Shown here: piece after piece, positions 59,307 through 64,000 of the stretch
How the letters are laid out: each line of letters starts with the position of its first letter
Position numbering within the stretch: position 1 is the first letter of the stretch
DNA from: JALYUM01 sp036688685
GTDB taxonomy: Bacteria > Pseudomonadota > Gammaproteobacteria > Burkholderiales > Burkholderiaceae_D
Direction: 5' to 3'
DNA: 64,000 bases
NCBI RefSeq assembly: GCF_036688685.1
Contig: NZ_JAQQPS010000023.1
Coordinates: forward strand, 1 to 64,000
Made by a program: the position numbers and the translations under genes
The notes under the pieces: model-generated
The model's input: the letters and a program-made list of their open reading frames with translations, nothing else
What the model was told of the DNA's origin: nothing
The model's database searches: none

Positions 59307-59924
59307 ATGCGCAAGGGAGAACTGACACGGGCAGCGATTCTCGATGTCGCGCTCGAGCTCGCCAGTCGCGAAGGCCTCGAAGGTCTGACCATCGGCCTGC
59401 TCGCGGACAAGATGAACATGAGCAAATCCGGCGTGTTTGCCCACTTCGGCTCGCGCGAAGACTTGCAGATGGAAGTGCTCAAGCTCTATCACCACCGTTT
59501 CGAGCAGGAAGTATTTTTTCCCAGCGTGAAAGAATCGCGCGGCATTCCGCGCCTGCAGGCCATGTACGCCCGCTGGATTAAGCGGGTATCGGTGGAAATT
59601 GCCTCGGGATGCATCTATATTAGTGGAGCCGTTGAATACGACGACCGCCCCGGTCCCATCCGCGAAGAGCTGGTGGCCATGGTGCGGGCCTGGCAGGGCG
59701 CGTTGCTGCGCTGCGTCCAGCAGTGCATTGACGCCGGCCAGTTGCAGCCCGACACCGACGCCCAGCAAATGGTGTATGAAATGTACGGGCTGATCCTGGC
59801 CCTGCACCACGATGCGCGCTTCTTGCGCCGCCCCGGCAGTGTCGACCGGGCCAAGTTAGGATTCGACCGTCTGCTCGAGAATTACCGCAATACCAGTCAA
59901 GTGAGTGTCAGCCTGGAAGGCTGA
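59307..59924 (+). CDS. TetR family transcriptional regulator
   Basis: 205 residues from MRKGELTRAAILDVAL; a TTG 15 codons earlier is in frame but adds nothing family-like. The N-terminal helix-turn-helix (about 25-47, IGLLADKMNMSKSGVFAHFGSR) is a textbook TetR domain. The C-terminal part (about 80-195) is a ligand-binding domain of the TetR C-type. It is 54 bases upstream of the acyl-CoA dehydrogenase, and probably represses the beta-oxidation genes in response to an acyl-CoA; the effector is inferred. Confidence 0.92.
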   Translation: MRKGELTRAAILDVALELASREGLEGLTIGLLADKMNMSKSGVFAHFGSREDLQMEVLKLYHHRFEQEVFFPSVKESRGIPRLQAMYARWIKRVSVEIASGCIYISGAVEYDDRPGPIREELVAMVRAWQGALLRCVQQCIDAGQLQPDTDAQQMVYEMYGLILALHHDARFLRRPGSVDRAKLGFDRLLENYRNTSQVSVSLEG

Positions 59925-59978
59925 TACTCGTTCCGCTTCAGATTCAATTTAAAACCACACGCTTTTCAGGAGATCACC

Positions 59979-61769
59979 ATGGGTCAGTACGTCGCGCCAA
60001 TCCGGGATATGCAATTCGTCCTGCACGAGTTGCTCAATGTTGCCGAGGAATTCAAGGGCATGCCCAACCATGAAGAAGTCGATGCCGACATCATCAATCA
60101 GGTCCTGGAAGAGGGCGCCAAGTTCACCCAGGACGTGCTGTTCCCGCTGAACCACTCGGGCGACCGCGAAGGCTGCCATTTCGATGCCGCCACCAACACG
60201 GTCACGACCCCGAAAGGTTTTAAAGAAGCGTACCAGCAGTACGTCGACGGCGGCTGGGCTGCGCTCGGTTGCGATCCGGAATACGGCGGCCAGGGCTTGC
60301 CGATCACGCTGAACAATTCGTTCTACGAAATGCTGAACTCGTCGAACCAGGCGTGGACCATGTACCCGGGCCTGTCGCACGGCGCCTACGAGTGCCTGAA
60401 AGAACACGGCACCGACGACCAGAAAAAATTCTACCTGCCAAAACTGGTCTCGGGCGAGTGGACCGGCACCATGTGCCTGACCGAATCCCATTGCGGCACC
60501 GACCTCGGCATGCTGCGCTCGAAAGCGCTGCCGCAGGACGATGGCTCGTGGCTGATCACCGGCTCGAAGATTTTTATTTCGGCCGGCGAACACGACATGT
60601 CGGAAAACATCATCCACCTGGTGCTGGCCCGTGTGCCGGATGCGCCGGAAGGCTCGAAAGGCATCTCGCTGTTCCTGGTGCCGAAGTTCCTGCCGAATGC
60701 TGACGGCAGCGTCGGCGAGCGCAATGCCATTACCTGCGGCGCCATCGAAGAAAAGATGGGCATCCACGGTAACTCGACCTGCCAGATGAACCTGGACGGC
60801 GCACGCGGCTGGATCATTGGCCAGCCGAACAAGGGCCTGAACGCCATGTTCGTGTTCATGAACGCGGCCCGCCTGGGCGTGGGCATGCAGTCGCTCGGTT
60901 TGACCGAAGTGGCGTACCAGAACGCACTGATCTACGCAAAAGACCGCATTCAAATGCGCAGCCTGTCGGGCGTGAAAGCACCGGACAAGCAAGCCGATCC
61001 GATCATCGTGCACCCGGACGTGCGCAGGATGTTGCTCACTGCAAAAGCATATGCCGAAGGCGCGCGCGCTTTCTCGTCGTATGTCGCGTTGCAGATCGAC
61101 CGCGAGCTGAACCACACCGACGCCGATGTGCGCAAGGAAGCCGCCGACGAAGTCGCGCTGCTGACGCCTGTCATCAAGGCCTTTATTACCGATAACGCCT
61201 GGATTGCCACGTCGGAAGCCATGCAAGTATTTGGCGGCCATGGCTACATCAGCGAGTGGGGCATGGAACAGTATGTGCGCGATTCCCGTATCAACATGAT
61301 CTACGAAGGCACCAACACCGTGCAGTCGCTCGACCTGCTGGGCCGCAAAATCCTGATGGACAACGGCGCCAAGCTGCGTAAATTCGGCGAGAAAATCAAG
61401 GCGTTCGTCGAAGACAACGGCCTCGACGAAAACATGAGCGAATTCATCACGCCGCTGGGCGAGCTGGGCGACAAGGTCACCAAGCTGACCATGGAAATCG
61501 GCATGAAGGCGTTCCAGAATCCGGACGAAGTCGGCGCCGCCGCCGTGCCTTATCTGCGCGTGGTTGGTCACCTGGTGTACAGCTACTTCTTCGCCCAAAT
61601 GGCCAAGATCGCGCTGGAGAAGCAGGATTCGGGCGACACGTTCTACAAGTCGAAACTGGGCACGATCCGTTTCTACTTCGCGCGCCTGTACCCTGAAACC
61701 GCGATGCTGATCCGCCAGGCCCGTTCGGGTTCGGCGAATTTGATGGCGATGGAAGCTGACCTGTTTTAA
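59979..61769 (+). CDS. Acyl-CoA dehydrogenase, large form with C-terminal extension
   Basis: 596 residues, about 200 more than a short-chain dehydrogenase. Domain order: N-terminal extension and helical domain (1-160), central beta domain with MCLTESHCGTDLG and DGSWLITGSKIFISAGEH, C-terminal helical domain with the base glutamate near residue 442 in YEGTNTVQSLDLLGRK, and an acyl-CoA_dh_C-type extension. This is the DmdC/FadE-like group found in TetR-acyl-CoA dehydrogenase-FadB clusters of betaproteobacteria. It oxidises medium- or long-chain acyl-CoA to the enoyl form. Exact chain length is not visible. Confidence 0.92.
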   Translation: MGQYVAPIRDMQFVLHELLNVAEEFKGMPNHEEVDADIINQVLEEGAKFTQDVLFPLNHSGDREGCHFDAATNTVTTPKGFKEAYQQYVDGGWAALGCDPEYGGQGLPITLNNSFYEMLNSSNQAWTMYPGLSHGAYECLKEHGTDDQKKFYLPKLVSGEWTGTMCLTESHCGTDLGMLRSKALPQDDGSWLITGSKIFISAGEHDMSENIIHLVLARVPDAPEGSKGISLFLVPKFLPNADGSVGERNAITCGAIEEKMGIHGNSTCQMNLDGARGWIIGQPNKGLNAMFVFMNAARLGVGMQSLGLTEVAYQNALIYAKDRIQMRSLSGVKAPDKQADPIIVHPDVRRMLLTAKAYAEGARAFSSYVALQIDRELNHTDADVRKEAADEVALLTPVIKAFITDNAWIATSEAMQVFGGHGYISEWGMEQYVRDSRINMIYEGTNTVQSLDLLGRKILMDNGAKLRKFGEKIKAFVEDNGLDENMSEFITPLGELGDKVTKLTMEIGMKAFQNPDEVGAAAVPYLRVVGHLVYSYFFAQMAKIALEKQDSGDTFYKSKLGTIRFYFARLYPETAMLIRQARSGSANLMAMEADLF

Positions 61770-61783
61770 ATAACCCCCTCCCG

Positions 61784-61873
61784 CGTCATCCCCGCGAAGG
61801 CGGGGACCCATACCATGCGCGCAGCACCACCAAAGCATGCGTGCTACAGGCCCCCGCCTCCGCGGGGGTGACG
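61784..61873. repeat. REP-like palindromic repeat between the acyl-CoA dehydrogenase and FadB-type genes
   Basis: Left unit 61784-61811 starts CGTCATCC and contains CCCCGCGAAGGCGGGG, differing from the copy at 44034 by one base over its length. Right unit 61847-61873 is CCCCCGCCTCCGCGGGGG followed by TGACG. Same family as the element after aspS; the spacer between units differs. Confidence 0.85.
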
Positions 61874-61895
61874 AAGCAAACAAAGGAAACTATTT

Positions 61896-64000
61896 ATGTC
61901 GAATTTCACCGTCAAAAAAGTCGCCGTCCTCGGCGCGGGCGTGATGGGTGCGCAGATTGCTGCGCACTGCGTCAACGCCAAGGTACAAGTTGTCCTGTTC
62001 GACCTGCCGGCCAAGGAAGGCCCGAAAAACGGCATCGTCCTGCGCGCCATCGAAAACCTGAAAAAACTCTCGCCTGCCCCGCTGGGCAACAAGGACGACG
62101 CTTCCCTGATCGAAGTCGCCAACTACGACGACAACCTCGATGTCCTGGCAGGCTGTGACCTGATCATCGAAGCCATCGCCGAGCGCATGGACTGGAAACA
62201 CGACCTGTATAAAAAGGTCGCGCCGCACATCGCGCCGAACGCGATCTTCGCCTCGAACACCTCGGGCCTGTCGATCAACAAGCTGGCCGACGGCTTCGAC
62301 GCCGAATTGAAGGCACGCTTCTGCGGCGTCCACTTCTTCAACCCGCCGCGCTATATGCACCTGGTCGAACTGATCCCGACCGTCGACACCCGTCCTGAAA
62401 TTCTCGACCAGCTCGAAACCTTCCTCACCTCCGTGCTCGGCAAAGGCGTCGTGCGCGCCAAGGACACCCCGAACTTCATCGCCAACCGCGTCGGTATCTT
62501 CGGCATGCTGGCCACCATCCACCAGGCCGAGAAATTCGGCCTGTCCGTCGACGTCGTCGATGACCTCACCGGCGCAAAATTGGGTCGCGCGAAATCCGGC
62601 ACCTTCCGTACCGCCGACGTGGTCGGCCTGGACACGATGGGCCATGTGATCAAGACCATGCAGGACACGCTGCAGGACGATCCGTTCTTCAGCATCTATA
62701 AAACGCCTGACGTCCTGGCCAAGCTGGTTGCAAAAGGCGCGCTGGGTTCGAAAACCGGCGGCGGCTTCTACAAAAAAGTCGGCAAGGATATCCAGCGCCT
62801 CGACTTCGCCACGGGTGAATACGTCACCGGCGGCGGCAAGGCCGACGACATCGTCGCGCGCATCCTCAAAGAAAAAGACCCGGTTAAAAAATTCAAGGCC
62901 ATGCGCGCATCGACCAATCCACAGGCGCAGTTCCTGTGGGCGATCTTCCGCGACGCCTTCCATTACATTGCCGTGCACCTGGGCAGCATTGCCGACAACG
63001 CGCGCGACGTCGATTTCGCGATGCGCTGGGGCTTCGGCTGGAACGTCGGCCCGTTCGAAACGTGGCAGGCCTCTGGCTGGAAGCAGATCGCCGAATGGGT
63101 CAAGGAAGACATCGACGCCGGCAAGGCGCTGACCAATACACCGCTACCAGCATGGGTGTTCGAAAAAGACGGCGTGCATACGCCAGAAGGTTCGTACTCC
63201 GCCGCCAGCAACAGCTATGTGCCGCGCTCCACCCTGCCAGTGTACGAGCGCCAGGCGTTCCGTGCGCCGGTGCTGGGCGCGGGCGGTCAGGATGCCAAGA
63301 CCGCTGGCACCACCGTGTTCGAAGACGAATCGGTGCGTCTGTGGCACTCGGGCGATGAAGTCCTGGTCATCTCGCTGAAAACCAAGATGCACGTCATCGG
63401 CGATGGCGTCATCAAGGGCATCCAGCGCGGCCTGCTTGAGGCCGAAAAAGGTTTCAAGGGTCTGGTGATCTGGAATACCGACGCTGCCGAAGGCGGCGCC
63501 TTCTCGGCCGGCGCCGACCTGCAATCGGCCCTGCCAGCCTTCATGGCCGGCGGCGCGAAAGCGATGGACCCGATCATCAAGGAGCTGCAGGACACCTTCA
63601 TGAAGATGAAGTACTCGAACGTGCCGGTGGTGGCTGCTGTCGCGGGCCTGGCACTGGGCGGCGGCTGCGAAATGGCGCTGCATGCGTCGAAACGCGTGGC
63701 GTCGATCGAGTCGTACATCGGTCTGGTGGAAGTGGGCGTGGGCCTGATTCCTGCCGGGGGCGGTTTGAAGGAAGCGGCAGTGCGCGCCTTCACGGAAGCG
63801 AAGGGCAACGACATCCTGCAATTCCTGAAAACCGGCTTTACCAATGCGGCCACGGCCAACGTGTCGAAGTCGGCACTGGAAGCGAAAGCCATGGGCTACC
63901 TGAAGGAAGACGACATCATCGTCTTCAACGCCTACGAGCTGCTGCACGTGGCCAAGGTACAGGCGCGCGCCATGTTTGACGCAGGTTACCGGGCACCGGT
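61896..64000 (+). CDS. FadB-type 3-hydroxyacyl-CoA dehydrogenase/enoyl-CoA hydratase, 3' end off the window
   Basis: At least 701 residues visible, starting MSNFTVKKVAVLGAGVMG behind AAAGGA. The order is reversed compared with E. coli FadB. The NAD-binding hydroxyacyl-CoA dehydrogenase comes first, with GAGVMG at 13-18, SNTSGLSINKLA, HFFNPPRYMHLVELI and DTPNFIANRVG, and its two C-terminal domains run to about residue 400. The crotonase domain follows (from about 430) with GGAFSAGADLQSALPAF and AGLALGGGCEMALHASKRV. It carries out hydration and oxidation steps of beta-oxidation after the acyl-CoA dehydrogenase upstream. A thiolase gene is expected beyond the edge. Confidence 0.93.
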   Translation, partial: MSNFTVKKVAVLGAGVMGAQIAAHCVNAKVQVVLFDLPAKEGPKNGIVLRAIENLKKLSPAPLGNKDDASLIEVANYDDNLDVLAGCDLIIEAIAERMDWKHDLYKKVAPHIAPNAIFASNTSGLSINKLADGFDAELKARFCGVHFFNPPRYMHLVELIPTVDTRPEILDQLETFLTSVLGKGVVRAKDTPNFIANRVGIFGMLATIHQAEKFGLSVDVVDDLTGAKLGRAKSGTFRTADVVGLDTMGHVIKTMQDTLQDDPFFSIYKTPDVLAKLVAKGALGSKTGGGFYKKVGKDIQRLDFATGEYVTGGGKADDIVARILKEKDPVKKFKAMRASTNPQAQFLWAIFRDAFHYIAVHLGSIADNARDVDFAMRWGFGWNVGPFETWQASGWKQIAEWVKEDIDAGKALTNTPLPAWVFEKDGVHTPEGSYSAASNSYVPRSTLPVYERQAFRAPVLGAGGQDAKTAGTTVFEDESVRLWHSGDEVLVISLKTKMHVIGDGVIKGIQRGLLEAEKGFKGLVIWNTDAAEGGAFSAGADLQSALPAFMAGGAKAMDPIIKELQDTFMKMKYSNVPVVAAVAGLALGGGCEMALHASKRVASIESYIGLVEVGVGLIPAGGGLKEAAVRAFTEAKGNDILQFLKTGFTNAATANVSKSALEAKAMGYLKEDDIIVFNAYELLHVAKVQARAMFDAGYRAP

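Overview
The window is GC-rich bacterial chromosome, almost certainly betaproteobacterial. The gene content (rapZ-hprK-ptsN, a long DUF3683/Fe-S flavoprotein, HIT, DUF971, ubiE, ubiJ, ubiB, fmdB, DUF502, aspS, nudB, clsB) and the codon usage fit the order Burkholderiales. Family Oxalobacteraceae (Massilia, Duganella or Janthinobacterium type) is my best guess; the placement is inference, because there is no rRNA in the window. No phage, insertion sequence, CRISPR array, tRNA or rRNA was seen.

Layout. 1-2632: a type VI secretion VgrG gene on the minus strand, running off the left edge and cut by an in-frame TAA. 2892-9062: an acyl-CoA thioesterase-type gene, then minus-strand genes rapZ, hprK, ptsN (nitrogen-PTS and kinase signalling), queF (queuosine) and ilvA. 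9249-20351: housekeeping genes on the plus strand: a YqaA-like membrane protein, a giant FAD/Fe-S oxidoreductase, HIT, DUF971, and the ubiquinone genes ubiE, ubiJ and ubiB. 20466-40928: metal and cobalamin region: bluB (lower ligand), a TonB-dependent receptor, a NiCoT nickel/cobalt permease behind a NikR-like inverted repeat, then a cobalamin riboswitch followed by a tightly overlapping 13-gene run, cbtB-cbtA-ferredoxin-cobN-chlID-cbiE-cbiXC-cbiD-cobI-cobM-cbiG-cobJK-cobW. 41213-44621: fmdB, DUF502, aspS, nudB. 44797-56736: organosulfur region: an eight-gene minus-strand operon (SfnB-type flavoprotein, MetNIQ-like importer, DszA/NtaA-type monooxygenase, SsuABC-like importer) divergent from a classical ssuEADCB operon. 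56802-64000: EEP nuclease-fold protein, clsB, hslR, and a TetR regulator followed by an acyl-CoA dehydrogenase and a FadB-type bifunctional beta-oxidation enzyme that runs off the right edge.

How the genes work together. The cobalamin block makes the corrin ring by a mixed route: early cobalt insertion (CbiX) and anaerobic-type ring contraction (CbiG, CbiD) sit with aerobic-type names and activities (CobN, CobJ, CobK, CobM, CobI). Cobalt is supplied by CbtAB and perhaps the NiCoT permease, and the operon is probably shut off by adenosylcobalamin through the riboswitch. The sulfur block probably scavenges sulfonates and other organosulfur compounds under sulfate limitation, with SsuE able to supply reduced flavin to monooxygenases on both sides of the shared promoter region. 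The two accessory blocks appear to interrupt what I recall as a conserved Burkholderiales gene order (ubiB ... fmdB-DUF502-aspS-nudB-EEP-clsB).

The points most worth a second look are the disrupted vgrG, the NikR-like box, a CobW without its CxCC motif, the hybrid cobalamin operon, the unassigned eight-gene sulfur operon, and a possible small RNA between cobW and fmdB. I found no clear candidate for a wholly new defence or mobile system.
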